Positions 24,779 to 36,774 of a stretch of DNA of 64,000 bases are shown here, one piece after another. The stretch covers positions 496,001-560,000 of the forward strand of contig WJXW01000015.1 of NCBI GenBank assembly GCA_015832175.1, in the 5' to 3' direction. The DNA is from Paraphaeosphaeria minitans. Lineage: Eukaryota > Ascomycota > Dothideomycetes > Pleosporales > Didymosphaeriaceae. The first letter of the stretch is position 1, and each line of letters begins with the position of its first letter. A model generated the notes under the pieces. It searched no databases. It had not been told where the DNA came from and saw only the letters and a program-made list of their open reading frames with translations. The position numbers were made by a program, and so were the translations under genes.

Positions 24779-25045
24779 ACATATATTCGCCAGTCTGGTT
24801 CCTACAGGCCAAGCGCTAAGATTAAAGATCATTCATTCGCAAGTTACGCTGCATTGTTGCTGCGTAATCGGTTCCCGTTCTCCAACTACAAACAAGGAGA
24901 TGCGCAATATGGCGCTACATTAGCCACAGCAGCCATTAGGTCAGGGGTTCTGCTCTTGCATGTGAGGTTCTGGATTGGATTAGATGTTGCTCGGACACCA
25001 TCCGCCCCTTGCACAAATGGTGGCGTAAGCCGCAGCAGCCATATC

Positions 25046-25098
25046 CGCCCGGGTTCAAGTCATGGGTTCTGGGACGGCACGACCAGGTTATGTTGGAG
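25046..25098 (+). repeat. short repeat with a tRNA B-box-like word, copy 1
   Basis: About 50 bases beginning CCGCCCGGGTTCAAGTCAT and ending CGACCAGGTTATGTTG recur at 31320-31370 with few changes. GGTTCAAGTC resembles a Pol III B box. This may be a SINE relic, but no A box or tail was identified. Confidence 0.5.
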
Positions 25099-25366
25099 CC
25101 TTTGGAGCAATTTCCGTTACACGTTAGAGGGAGAGCCAGCATACGCGGACTGGCAAAGATCAAAATACCGATGATCTTATCGGTTTCCTCCCGGTCGGTC
25201 CCCTTCCAATTACTAATTTTGCTACGCTGGGAACCCTTTGCAGGGGCCCCTGCCAGGCAACATTATTTTGAGGCACAGTCATTCATGTCTGCCTGTCCCC
25301 TCACTTTTTCTGCTCCAAGTCTCTCTACTCCTACAAGCAATTGTTTCTCCTTCCTGACCATACTAT

Positions 25367-26778
25367 ATGGCGTGCGCACACAGTCCCTCAGAAATCGAAG
25401 TCGCGCCTGCGCAAATACGATCGATAACAGATCTTTATAAAAAGCTCAACTACGGCAATAGAGGCCTCGATCACTGCACCAGATTTATTGACGGAATACG
25501 CCTCTTCCAACGGAAATTCGTTGTAGCGGCACTCCATGGAATCGACTTACGGGAACGAAGACTGCCCCAATATCAAGAGGCGTTGACGCAGATGACTACG
25601 TTATTTTTGGATGAACATGGTAATGGCAACACGTACTGGCCAAGTGATCCTACGGCAGCCAACTTCAACTCGCTACAATATTCCACGGATAGAACTATGT
25701 AAGACTCTTCCATGACCAATATAGCAATTCTGACACGATTAGCATCGAACAAACGACAAGACAACTCATCTATCTTCTGAACCTCCAACAACGCCGATAC
25801 AGCAAATACAAACAGAAGCCAAAGTTGATAGAACAGGGACTGAAAGCACCGAGTGGAACCATTCCACAGAAACGCTCCAAGATCGTACCTTCGACACGGC
25901 GTCTCAGACCGATAGCGCCGAAGCCCATGCGGTCGTCACTTGGTGGCATGACAAAGGTCTCGCCATCCGATCGCGTTGACAATATCGACCCCGATCGGTT
26001 CTATCCGCCACCGATATCATCAATAGAAGCGAGATTGAGTCATGATGCCGTTACCGGGGTGGGTCCCCAGGACCAGATGAGTGTCCCACCGAACGAATCT
26101 GATGCATCGAGGAGAGCACAAGTTGACTCCAATATCGATCCGAACTTGGAACCAATATTCCTGCCTGCACCGACACGTCACCATTCAATGGCGGACCGGT
26201 CTCGCTCTCCCTCGAATCAATCAAGGAGTAACGCGCCGTCAAAAGCTGATGGAGCGCCCCGCTCCACAAGGTCGATATCTGCAATTTTTCCGATCTCGTC
26301 CAGGAACACGACTGAACAAGACACAGACAACTTCTCTACCGCCATTCCCGGACCAATTGTGGCTCCTTCCAAACCTAATAAAGCTAGTATTAGATTCACT
26401 TACCAGGTGATCCTCTCCCGCGCACCCATATATCACGTCACAAACTGGCGCCCAGAGGGCTATTTCTCAGAAAAGTCTCTAACCGAGCTCATTAACGAAC
26501 TGCCCTTTAGAAACAAGGACAGTATTATAGGATTGATGATACGACTGACCGGCCCCGGCATCATTATGGAGCAGACCGTAGTGCGCAACGCAGACGCCAG
26601 GGATGACTACGATGTGGTCATGGAGGAGCTCACGGACGGAGCCAAGCTGTGCCTCAAGAACCATAAAAGAACAAACCTGGGCAGCAATCTAGTGATGAAG
26701 TTCAAGATAGAAGCCGTGAGGGGAGGTGTTTTTGATGAAGATAAGCAAGACGAGGATGACGGCGTCATGTCATCCTAA
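25367..26778 (+). CDS. hypothetical protein, two exons, intact
   Basis: I do not recognise this protein. Two exons (25367-25698 and 25743-26778) spliced by a 44-nt intron with a good gtaaga donor give 455 aa without interruption. The N-terminal 110 residues are helical (SITDLYKKLNYGNRGLDH). The middle is Ser/Pro/Arg-rich and probably disordered (SRSPSNQSRSNAPSK). The C-terminal 120 residues look folded (VILSRAPIYHVTNWRPEGYF, then SLTELINELPFRNKDSIIGL) and end in an acidic tail DEDKQDEDD. No signal peptide or membrane segment is seen. It sits between an EST1-type pseudogene and R1 repeats, so it may be a lineage-restricted accessory gene. Confidence 0.8.
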
Positions 26779-27344
26779 AGTCTCTCTCGGTTCGGCCCTT
26801 GCAGGCAACATGTCTAAGTTGCATTACAATGGCGATTAAGGCTTGAAAGAGCGGGAAGCCTTTCTCCCCTACTTATCCAGCTGAAAAGCTCGCTTACAGT
26901 ATCAACAGCCACTACATAGGCTCTCTGCAAGTGTTTGGGTATGGTTATAATCATAAAGATGTGTACGTGCTGTTAGCGTAGTGAATGTGCCCTATGTATT
27001 CTCAGAGCAGATAGCGAAATACCCATGGTACTGACCGGGTCGTCCTAAGAATGATACCACTTAAATCATATTTACATTAAATGATAACATTTCTGTGAGA
27101 ACGAGTCTGCAAGAATATATCAAAAGAATAGTGATTCCCCCAACATCAGAAGGTGTGAGCTTGCTGTTCATGCTGTGGCTCTTCGGTTGGGATCCAAGTA
27201 TTATTGGCTCTAAGAGTGGTGATGACTTGGGACTGCTCCAGCTGGAGACTCAAGATTCAGCACTTTGTTCTCAGCGGTATCATTCCGAGGCACTAGCACA
27301 CGTGAGCGAGTCTTTCGGTCGAAAAAGCAGAGCATCGAAGGGAT
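26779..27344. other. intergenic region
   Basis: No gene is seen in these 566 bases. The part after about 27100 may be diverged upstream sequence of the adjoining R1 repeat. Confidence 0.5.
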
Positions 27345-27990
27345 GCTGACATTCATGATCAGGATACAGATATTGCCACCTCCTGTTGCAGGGATCACAG
27401 GTGACTAGATTGGCATATTACCCTCCACTAAGACGTAGACCTGCCTGTAGTGAAGAGGCTATGCCTTGACGTGGTCGCAAACGACAGAGCCTAGGATCCT
27501 CCAGTTTGGAACAATCCGCTACTCTCAGAACAAGCTGTTGATGTGGACAGCCTTTGCGCAGAAATTTCAATCAGGAGTGCTATCCGAGCCGTGATCAAAG
27601 CCCAGGAAGTTGGTGTTACCCGTGCGTTGAAGTTAGATTGAGCTGCTTTCCCGAAACAAAGCGGAATCATATAACAAACTTCGGCAGGTGTTGAATTCAT
27701 GTCCCAGGTTCGAAGACTGTTGAGTGGTCACATCCCTTATGCGTAGATTCAGGTCGGATGCGCCAAGCCATCCGGAGTTCGTGATTTATCAGGCCCTGTC
27801 GATGCCGCTTCCGGGCCACCGACTTGCACAGAATTGCTGTCTCGCCAACCGCCAGCGGTCATCGCTCGCAAAACACCTGGGCCCAGCAGGCATTGTTGAT
27901 GGAGGTCTGTGCAGCGGAATAGACAGATTCCATGCCACAATGCGAGAAGCCGCCAAACAGACCCCAGACTCAGGAGCTTTGATATTTTGC
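27345..27990 (+). repeat. dispersed repeat R1, copy a
   Basis: The first part (27345-27545) matches 35195-35420 on the same strand, for example CTACTCTCAGAACAAGCTGT. The later part (27560-27990) matches the reverse complement of 30459-30960 and of 43168-43650, sharing GTTACCCGTGCGTT and ATGGAGGTCTGT. No coding frame survives. It is probably a fragment of an unidentified transposable element. Confidence 0.8.
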
Positions 27991-28109
27991 GGCACATTAA
28001 TCAAAGTCCTCATTGTCCCTGCTCCAAGTCTCTTCAATACCATCTGTTCACACGTTGCACACCAAACTTCTCCTTCGGTTCATTTCCATATTTTTCGACT
28101 TTTGGCACG

Positions 28110-29058
28110 ATGAACGACTTTAAGGTGAGCGTCCTGATTGTGTTCGCTTGAGGGACACCACAGCTAAGCCTCCTTCGTTTAGAAGGCGCAGAATCTTGCC
28201 CGAACCCGTGGCAACCAGCGTAAGTTGACCCATAGCGCGATCTATTCGTGCTGGTATCGTCTACAGCATGACTTGTGCTCTCTCACATGAAGCCAAGTTA
28301 CTGCCCTGGTGTGCCGCTGCTTAGCAATCATCACCAAGGTTAATGACTCTCAGTCAACACATACTGACTGGTACACAGGACAATCGCGAGCAAGGCGAAA
28401 GGAGTACCTTCACGAGCTGGAAGCCAGACTACGTGAATACGAGCAGGTTGGCATCGAGGCGTCCGCGGAAATCCAGGGTGCTGCCCGCAAGGTCTTGGAC
28501 GAGAACCGCAGATTGCGAGCGCTACTCCATGAGCGCGGCGTATCTGACTCGGACATCGTTGCGGCAATGGGGGGCTTGAGCGATCCGTCGTATGATCAGT
28601 TCTCCACATCCGCTTCTCTGAGTGCCCTGCTTGAGAAGGAAATGACCTGCAATACACCAGCGTTCGTAACCTCTCCGGTTAGCCCACATCCATCAAACGC
28701 CAGGAATGACTCGCATACAACTACAATACCACCGCTTAAGATGCCAATGTCTTGCTTTTCGGCACTCAGCAGCAACGACTCTTCGAGTCCGCACTCCGTT
28801 GTTCCGGGTGTAGGCACACCTCCTCCTTCGTTTCATGGTACGCCTTACATGTATATTTCGACGCCAAAACCTGAGATAGGTTCAGGGGAAGTGCCTCCAT
28901 ACAGTCAGTCTCTAGGACACACCTGGCCACACTTGCACGAACAACAACAATATCATATGCATCAACAACAATACGTCGCCGATCCCACAAGCTACTACAA
29001 CGCAACATCCTGTGTTAATGCAGCCAACATCATACAGGGGACTTGGCGGCCGACCTGA
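28110..29058 (+). CDS. bZIP transcription factor
   Basis: This is a nuclear DNA-binding regulator. Exons 28110-28124, 28183-28219 and 28379-29058 give 243 aa. The tiny first exons are supported because splicing builds an uninterrupted basic region, KKAQNLARTRGNQRQSRARR, with the N-x7-R pattern, followed by KEYLHELEARLREYEQ and a leucine-zipper-like heptad. The rest is low-complexity Ser/Pro/His/Gln-rich sequence (EQQQYHMHQQQY), as in transactivation regions. The second intron (28220-28378, 159 nt) is longer than others here and could hide another small exon. The layout resembles fungal bZIP proteins whose basic region lies at the extreme N-terminus. The target is unknown. Confidence 0.9.
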
Positions 29059-29652
29059 GAAACCCTGCTACGTTGGCAATTCGGTGGTCTACAACGTTAT
29101 GAATAGGTACAAAAGTCCGCATGGCGTATGAAAGCAATTTGTCATCCCTCGGAACGATAACCTTTGCACCTCTGCGAGCTGATGGATGCAACTTAGAAAG
29201 GACACCATGAACAAACAAGCCAGCGTAGATAACTCTATATTGGGATGTTCATATTCGAAATGATTACGAATTACGGCAAAGATTCAAGATTTGCAGTTCC
29301 TGGCGCGTGGACACGGACTAGCGTAGTCTGCATAAGAGTGAAATGGTCTTGTGCTGTCTACGCTAGCCTAAAGCCCGAAGCAACTATAATAGTGATCACG
29401 TCACAATCAACTTTAACACCTATCACCTGGACCCTTAAAGTTGACCGATAAATTTAATAATGTACGGTAGTTTACAGACCTCTCCACGTTAGTCCTAGAG
29501 ACAGTAGCTTGGCTACATATTCATCGCCCACAACGAGGTCTTTTCTCTTTTCCCCTTTTTCTTTTCTTTGGCTTTGTATTGACGATCACAGGGTACTGAA
29601 GCAGTAGCCAAACTGGTTACCGATTCGAATTTCACGTATTTGGTGCCTTGCA
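29059..29652. other. intergenic region
   Basis: No gene. It holds the third hairpin repeat (29312-29375). Confidence 0.55.
29312..29375. repeat. short dispersed hairpin repeat, copy C
   Basis: The left arm ACTAGCGTAGTCTGCATAAGA and the right arm TCTTGTGCTGTCTACGCTAG are complementary along most of their length, around a loop of about 10 bases. It shares arm motifs with the copies near 21000 and 24711. Confidence 0.78.
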
Positions 29653-30365
29653 TTATCCGTCTGCTTTGCATCCTTTGTTTACCTTGCATTTTTTGTTTGC
29701 CATGTGGCTATTCCTGGCTGTCGTGTGTGTGAATTCAGCCCCGCATTCCGTACAGTAAGTCTTCTGAGCCGTGCCGGTCTTCTCACGCTGGTGCCGGAGA
29801 AGGTTGCTAAATGTAGAGGAATGACGTCCATTGCAGCCGTGCTCCCAGCATTGAGGCTTTGGTCGTGAGCCCAGGATTCGTGGCATGGGGCCGGACGTGG
29901 ACACCGGATTAGCAGCAGGGCTGCGTGGTGCTAGGTGACGCGAGTGTTCGTGAGAAGGGTGGTGTGCTGGTGAAGTAGTGGAAGGGTATAATGTGGTTGG
30001 AAGAGGTGTGTAGGCATGCATGCCGTAATTGTAGTCATGCATGCCGTAACTATTTGGTGCGTACAGCGGGGGCCTGTCTTGATGTTAGCCTCCACCCCAC
30101 TTCGCGCAAATGGAGTGCCATACGATGGGTTCCTTGGTGTGTAAAATAAGGAATGTATCGCCGGGTATGAGCACGCTTGTGGAGCTGAGCTCAGCATCGG
30201 TGACGGAGAGTTGGGTGCGTAATTCATGGGCATTGAGCCTGGTTGCTGGTGGTGACTTCGGAGCAGTGATACTTGGTAAGGTGGCATGGCGGAAGATACG
30301 ATGGCTCTTCCTGATAGTGGTTGTCCATGCATACTGGGGATGGCGGCGTGAGTTGGGGCATACAT
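29653..30365 (-). CDS. C2H2 zinc-finger protein with Pro/Ser/Tyr-rich N-terminus
   Basis: Read on the - strand, the gene starts at 30365 (MYAPTHAAIPSMHGQPLSG) and ends at 29653. A 50-nt intron (30123-30074) joins RNPS to PPLYAPNSYGMHDYNYG and keeps the C-terminal frame. The C-terminus holds one finger of the form CWEHGC...FSNLLRHQREK and a second, YCTECGAEFTHTTARNSHM, with a basic tail. This arrangement is common in fungal C2H2 regulators with two divergent fingers at the C-terminal end. The start may lie further upstream because the frame stays open beyond 30365. A nuclear regulator is likely; the target is unknown. Confidence 0.78.
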
Positions 30366-30458
30366 CCGAAAGCCTGCGTCCTCCTTCGACGATTCAAGAG
30401 CGCTCAGAAGAGGAGAAGATGAATGGAAGGTCTCAAGTCAATCCTCTTTGGCCACAGG

Positions 30459-31003
30459 AGTTTATATTTACAGCTCCCGAGTCTGCGCTCTGTTTGGGGG
30501 CTGATACGCACGGATTGCGGCATAGACTCTACCTATCTCCCCAAACTCCCTAGTACCATACAGACCTCCATTAGCAATGCCATGCTGGGCCTCGAGTTTT
30601 TCGCGAGCGACGACCGCTGACGGTTAGCGAGACGGCAACTCTCCTGGATGCAGCTTCTACAGATTGATATAGGGCCTAATGATTCACAAACACCGGATGG
30701 CTCGGTGCATCCGAGCTGCATGTGCGCACAAGGGACATGACTGCTCGACAGTCTTCCAACTTGGAACATGTAGTCGACACCTGCCGAACTCTGTTATGAT
30801 CTCGCTTTGCACCGGGAAGGCAACTCAATGAAGCCCTCCTGCTCCCAGATTTTGACCTTCAACGCACGGGTAACACCAACATCCTGGGTTATAATCAATG
30901 CATGAGCGGCTCGGATATCACTCCTGATTGACCCTTCTGCGGAGTGTGTCATGGACATAACTTGTTTCCGTCGACACACCCTCCGGGATTCGAGCATAGG
31001 GGC
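30459..31003 (-). repeat. dispersed repeat R1, copy b
   Basis: This segment aligns base by base with 43168-43700 on the same strand (shared GAGTCTGCGCTCTGTTTGG and GATTGCGGCATAGACTCT). In reverse complement it aligns with 27560-27990. No intact frame is present. Confidence 0.85.
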
Positions 31004-31108
31004 ATATGCGCGCGTAAGGATTCTGGACCGATTGGATAGACTCCTGCTAGGGGTCCGCTTTTTTCTGCAATATTGTGGCGATGCTGCAGGGCCTAGGTAC
31101 ATGCCCAG
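30998..31108 (+). repeat. dispersed repeat R3, copy a
   Basis: About 110 bases are nearly identical to 39412-39528, including GACTCCTGCTAGGGGTCCGC and TGCAATATTGTGGCGATGC. It directly abuts R1 copy b, so R1 and R3 probably belong to one larger element. Confidence 0.85.
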
Positions 31109-31687
31109 CTGATCAAGTGAGGGTCTTCTCACAACGCTCAGTCCTCGATTCCATCTGACATCTCATTGTGTCCAAGGCTCCCGCTTTTACCGTGCCCAAG
31201 CATCAACGTTGACTATCTCCAACGCATCATCTCGGACCTTTCCAATTAGTTGTCGATGCTGTAAGCCCAGGGTCTCTACAGCAAAGTTCTAGTTTGGCGG
31301 CATGTTGCGCAGATACCAACCGCCCGGGCTCAAGTCATAGGTTCTGGGTCGACGCGACCAGGTTATGTTGATATTTTATGCTATGCATATGCTACGAGAA
31401 GCCGCAGTGTCACGCTCGCGGCCATCGCACACTGATATCCGCGATAAAATATCTCCAGATGGCATGTTCAATTATCCGCTCACTGTCATGCACGTCCGAG
31501 TCTGCAGATAGGTCTGGTAGGATTCTCTTGTCGATAACTGCGCATGTCCTGGGGACATGTGAGAGTGAGGCACATTTGGTAACTCCATCTTCGTGCTGTT
31601 GACGCGGCTATATTGCGTTCGTCCTTGTGACTCAATGTGCTAGTGTCCTACTTTGGTACCTCGCTGCGAACACCCGCCAACGCTTAC
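31109..31687. other. intergenic region downstream of the ABC gene
   Basis: No gene. It contains the second copy of the B-box-like short repeat (31320-31370). Confidence 0.5.
31320..31370 (+). repeat. short repeat with a tRNA B-box-like word, copy 2
   Basis: This matches 25046-25098. The B-box-like word here is degraded to GGCTCAAGTC. Confidence 0.5.
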
Positions 31688-34111
31688 TCAACGCTCAAGT
31701 GATGACGTTTGCTGTGCCCAAAATTTCGCATATCTCCCTTGCTTCGCAAGCAGGTCCTCGTGGGTACCCCATTCTGCAATCTTGCCCTCGTGCACTACAA
31801 AGATTGTGTCTGCTTTGACAATGGTTGACAGGCGATGTGCAATTATGAACACAGTTCGGCCGGAGCTTAGGTCCGAGACGGCTTTCTGGATCTCCGCTTC
31901 TGTTAACGTGTCAACCGCAGAGGTAGCTTCATCCAGCACAACAATCTTAGGGTCTTTGAGTAAGACGCGGGCGATGGCCAGGCGCTGGCGTTGTCCGCCG
32001 GACAGTCGAACCCCTCCCTCCCCCACCGTTGTGTCGTAACCTTGTTTGAGATCCATGATGCTTTTATGAATAGCAGCCGCTTTGCATGCATGCTCGACCT
32101 CTTTGTCCGAGGCGTTGAGGCGGCCGTAGCGAACGTTTTCCCTGATAGAACGGTTGAAAAGTATAGGTTTCTGAGGCACATGTCCTATAGCCTTTCGGAG
32201 ACTAGACAACGTAAAATCGTGTATATCCCAGCCGTCTATTGTAATAGATCCCTTACTTATGTCGTACAACCGGAGGAGGAGGTTAACGATAGTAGATTTT
32301 CCGGCACCACTCTCACCGACAATAGCAATTGTCTTGCCAGCTTCTGCTAAGAGATCTAATTTCTTCGTGATTAGGTTTTGGGGGTCGTGAGCGAAGCTAA
32401 CATTCTCGAACCTAATCTCTCCAGTATCGACGACGAGCTCTTTTGATGATTCTGAGTCAATTACAGAGGGTTCTGTAAGGAGCAACTGAAGAAGCCGTTC
32501 GGCATTGACGAGTGTTGAGCTGATCGATTGGTATGAGCCCGTGATCTGCTTTACTGAACCCTTTATGGAACCCCAGTGAGATATGAAGGTTAACAGGTTC
32601 CCGAGTGTTTTCTTTCCCATAGAAACCTGTCGCATGGCCAGAGCGGTGCCGCCAACGAACCCAGTCATCATAATAAGGTCTTGGCCAGCATTCCCACACA
32701 GCAGTCGATTCAGGTAGCTGTAAGAAGCATTGACATAATCTTGAACCACAATACTATGCCGTAATTTTTCATGTTCGATACGGGCGAATAATGTGATGGC
32801 AATCCAGTTAGACACAAGTTCATATGCCACCTTGCTTGTACTACGCTCGTTCGCGGCAAATATTCTTTGTTTGCGTTGTATCCAAGGGTTGGAGATAATA
32901 CCAAACGATATGTAGGTTGCTGAGGTGCCGATGATGACTAAAGTCAAAGTATATATCAAAGAGTTGGGTGATATATACCATTGAGATGACAAGATCAAGT
33001 ACTATAGGAAGGATGGTGAGGATTACAAGCTCAACCAGCTGGCTTAGTGACGCAGCTTGATCTAAACTTTTTAGACCCTCCCCAGTATCTTTTGTCGAAT
33101 GGAAGTCGAATGATAACTCCATGATATGGCCCATGGTTAGCCGCGAACTCGCTTGTTTGAGCTATTGTGAATGCGGTGCCTTGCGAAAGAATCAAGGGCA
33201 CTCAGTCCAGCACGGCCATCGAGCCAGACACAGCATGCCCAGAAGGCAATATGTTTCCAGGGCATTGTTCCCAGCCCTCGATCAATTTTGTCAACAACAA
33301 TGCCAAGCAACTTAGGGGTAGCAACGTTTACGCCACGGCCCAGAACAAGTACGACAACGCGGGTAGCCAGATAAAGGGTAGCCAGATAAAGGCGAACTTT
33401 CGAGTTCCAAGGAAATAGATGCGGCATGACCATCGCAAAGCTTTGTAGGTATTCGATTCCATTGCGTGGTTCTGCAAGTCGTTTTCGTAGTAGTTGTTGA
33501 GGTGTATCCGCATTACCGAGGCCAAGGAGCAACTGCGCCTCTTCGTCTGAGTGTGTTTCTGCCCGGTAGGATAGCAACAAAAGAAACCCGTTTATTGATA
33601 GCGTGAGGGTGACCGTGAGTCTTCCGATGATCAGGCATAGAGAAACAGTGTTCGGGTGTATTTGAGTAGCCAGCAAGAGAGCCGTAGCAATACTTTCGAA
33701 CAGGAGACCGAGGAAAAAGACACCAACGTACGGCTTCCATAGCAGTGTTTCAGTCCCGAGTAAAATAATCACCAGGGCTGTCCACACTAGAGCAACGCTC
33801 AGATGAGGAACCAAACGATTGTCGTCAGTGGGCCTTTGGTAGAAGAGATCCTGGAGAACGTAGCTTGAGGCGATGACAAGCATGTATAGCACTACCGGGC
33901 TTCGTTTCTTCAACCTCATGCGAACCGGTCTCTCTAGTGTGCACAAGCTATAAACAAATACGAGAGAGAACCCCAGCACAATAGCAGCGGCGTAGGTGTA
34001 GTGGAGAAAGGCTCCATAAGAGATTTGCATCTCGAAGACGACAGTTGTAGCCTTGTTCAGAGGTGGGAAGTTCTTGAATTCAGAGCGCGGAACATTGGAT
34101 TCGATATGCAC
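31688..34111 (-). pseudogene. ABC half-transporter, HMT1/ABCB type, two frameshifts
   Basis: On the - strand, 34111-33137 encodes an N-terminal multi-helix extension like that of vacuolar HMT1-type metal/phytochelatin transporters, then the start of the transporter domain (SALDSFARHRIHNSSNK). The continuation MGHIMELSFDFHSTKDTGEG lies in another frame (33134 to about 32955). The remainder returns to the first frame: the ATPase has Walker A GESGAGKST, Q-loop PQKPILFN, signature LSGGQRQR, Walker B IVVLDEATSA and H-loop IIAHRLST, ending at 31688. One base seems missing near 33145 and one extra near 32950 (TATATA run). The conserved text in the middle frame shows both are real departures from a functional gene, or assembly errors. 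It would be a vacuolar or mitochondrial membrane exporter if repaired. Confidence 0.88.
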
Positions 34112-34989
34112 GGCAAAAGTCTAGGGCAGGCCGTACTTTATGTGCGATCCGAATCACTTGGCGAAATCTCGATATCGCTTAAAACACCACCTTGCTCAGT
34201 TTCAGTACAAATGGGCGGCTGGACATGGTTGCCAGGGGAACCAGCCACACGGGCAGCGAAAGGAGCGATGTTGTATGTTGTAGGCTCCGTTTCCCTCCTC
34301 AGTCTTCGGTGCCTCGATGTCAATTTAAGGGGAGTGTGACGATATAAATAGGCAGTGGAGCGCTAAAGGTACCAGGCATAGATTTCGGAACGGCTGATAT
34401 CAACAAAACGGCCAAGTCAGTGCACGAAGACAACTTCGGCAAACAGGCCCAGGTAAGCTTCCTCTTGTCACATCCCACCCTACGTCTGCGGCATACTAAA
34501 GCCATTCAGTAGGAGGACATGTGCGTATCTGCAGGTGTACGTTGCTCCTCAATTTAGAAATAGAGCTACACGATTCTCGAAATCCTCTTCGCTTTCTCCA
34601 TGATCATGCTTGTAATGTTCGAACACCGTAAAACTTTTCCATCCTAACTTCTGAACCATGTATGAGCTGGATAATCTTCAAAACTGGCTGCGTGATCGGT
34701 CGAATGTTAAAGTGCAGCGGTGAAGGTGGCAGGGCTATGAGAGAAGGACGAAGGTCTCGGCCTTGTGAGAAACAGTGCATTATATATTACGGACCAGCAC
34801 GGCCGCTCAGTCGTTCATCTGGCTTATATCTTGCTATTACATATCGGATATGTGAATCCTACCACGGTGTTTATGATAAAGGCGACATAGGAGTAGCCCT
34901 ATTCCGCGGCAACAGTGTGCAACTCCAATGCTAGTACAAGAGAGTGTCCATCAACGGCACGATATGCGAGGACTCAAACGTCGCAACTA

Positions 34990-35240
34990 TCCGCTGAACT
35001 CAATCGGCCCCTGCTTCAAAAATAGACCAAATCTTATTCTTGCATAGCAGCGAAAGTAAGAATGTGGGCGTACTTTGAGTAGAAGCAGTGACGAGCATTG
35101 GTTGGTTTTACTCAAATGCGGAGAAACGCACATAAGCGCTTGGGAAGCGATGACGCCTGTGGGGTCATATTGGTTTGGTAAAGGGGTAACCATTCACGAT
35201 CAGGCTGCAGAGATTGCCACTTCCTGTTCACAGGGAATCA
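34990..35240 (+). repeat. inverted repeat R4, left copy
   Basis: The reverse complement of 36775-37000 matches this segment closely (shared GCTTGGGAAGCGATGACGCC and CATATTGGTTTGGTAAAGGG). This copy carries an extra roughly 25-base piece near 35060-35085. Confidence 0.85.
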
Positions 35241-35420
35241 CAGGTGACGAGATTGGCATCTTGCCTTCCATCCAGACGTGGGACTGCCTGTAGAGGAGGA
35301 ATCATGCCATGACGTGGTCGCCTACGACAGAGCCCAGGATCGTCTGGTTTGAAATGATCCGCTACTCTCAGAACAAGCTGTTAGTGCGGACAAACTTTGC
35401 ACTGAGAATCTGAACTCTGG
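35195..35420 (+). repeat. dispersed repeat R1, copy c
   Basis: Co-linear with 27345-27545 on the same strand, and continuous with R4. So R4 followed by R1 appears to be the original order in the parent element. Confidence 0.8.
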
Positions 35421-35959
35421 AAAGGTACCGAAGAGCCTTATCCTGCAATACTATATGCATCAAGTCGCATGTATAATTAATGCTAAAACAGGGAAGTTCC
35501 GTAACTCTGTGCATGGCTCGCCACATTGCATGGGGAGTTCCGCAAGATCCCTGTCACGGGCTCAACCCTGCAGACTGTCGCCAAAGGGGAAATTAGCCTG
35601 CTTCCGCCGTGCGGTGACCAGGAGGAGATTAGTATGATTATGAAAAATGATCGATGGACTTTGGGCGCCGCTCACAATAGCATCCTGCGATGGTATGTCT
35701 AGAAGTTACATACGATTCCGTCTTCTCGGTACAGCGTCTGCACCGGATGCCCTATTCAAGGATCTTATTATCCTCGGGCGCTGTAGTGGCTGCGGCACGC
35801 CCGAGAGTGGTTGCCTCTCCTCCTCCTTGCGTAGGCGCATGGGCACGGATCGTATCAGCTGAACCCCTGCACGTTAGACTGGAACACTGCAGCGTGAATC
35901 CTACGCCTCCGCCTTCGGGCTATAGAATGCAGACATACAATTGGCCTGTATGCAAAGTC

Positions 35960-36490
35960 ATATCAGGCCACTGCGTTGATCGCTGCGTAAACTGGCAATC
36001 AACACGTGTCTGGGCGAAATGATGGCTTTTCTGATGACACATCCCGCCGGGACCAGCAGTCGTGGAACCATCTGCTGTTAACGGCGTGACGGACTGCGGA
36101 GCGCCATTGGGGTCTATGCTTACTCAGTGGGCTGGGGTTATAAGGAGAGCGACTACCAGGTGTGCTTTGTTAGGGCTTACGCAGTTTGGGGTCGTCTACC
36201 TCCTCCCCGCCAGCCACGGTATCAAAGTTCTCGGTACCCGGGCATAGGACGGCGTGGTGTGGGAGAGAAAATTTCCTTGAATGTGCATCAGTCAGCCAAT
36301 ATCGCGGCCATGTCGCCGCCGCCACAATGCCACTGCCCCATGCCACCTATGGCCCGAAGCGGATTATTGTGGAATTTGATCGACGAGGTCTGTTGATATT
36401 AACGTCATGCAATGTGACGCAGTCGTCTCTCTATCTGGCGCTTGCTTGTCGTCGTTTGAGCTGAGCTACGCACAGCTAAATTGATTTGTG
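35960..36490 (+). repeat. dispersed repeat R2, copy a
   Basis: About 530 bases align with 39535-40065 on the same strand, sharing GTCTGGGCGAAATGATGGC, GCGACTACCAGGTGTGCTTT and GCCCCATGCCACCTATGG. Frameshifts scatter any former coding frame. No family was recognised. Confidence 0.85.
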
Positions 36491-36774
36491 AGCCAGCTAC
36501 TACTGAGCATGGGCATGGCTACGGAAGCACTCGGACCACCCAACCGTCACAATCCGACACCTTCTGGTCATTCCAAGCGCTATTGTTTTGGTTTCAGGTG
36601 AATCAGATGAGTGGCAGGCCAACAAGGGCATCGCGAGCGTGAAAAGGGCAGGCATAGAGAGCACGTCCCACAAGCCTTCCCAGGTCAGTGTCACGCCGAC
36701 AGCAGCCTTCCCGCGTTCACCCTGCCCTATCTTTCTGCGCTAGCTACCTTTCTTCATATTGTCCTTTCTGAGTT

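Larger units (their letters stand above)
24371..25366. other. 1-kb intergenic region with small repeats
   Basis: No gene. It holds the second hairpin repeat (24711-24778) and a short repeat shared with 31320 (25046-25098). Confidence 0.55.

Noticed and set aside
30085..30105. A 13-base match to the transposon TIR (CCCCACTTCGCGC) in the C2H2 gene
   Set aside because: It lies inside the intron region of an intact gene, has no inverted partner nearby and is short enough to be chance.
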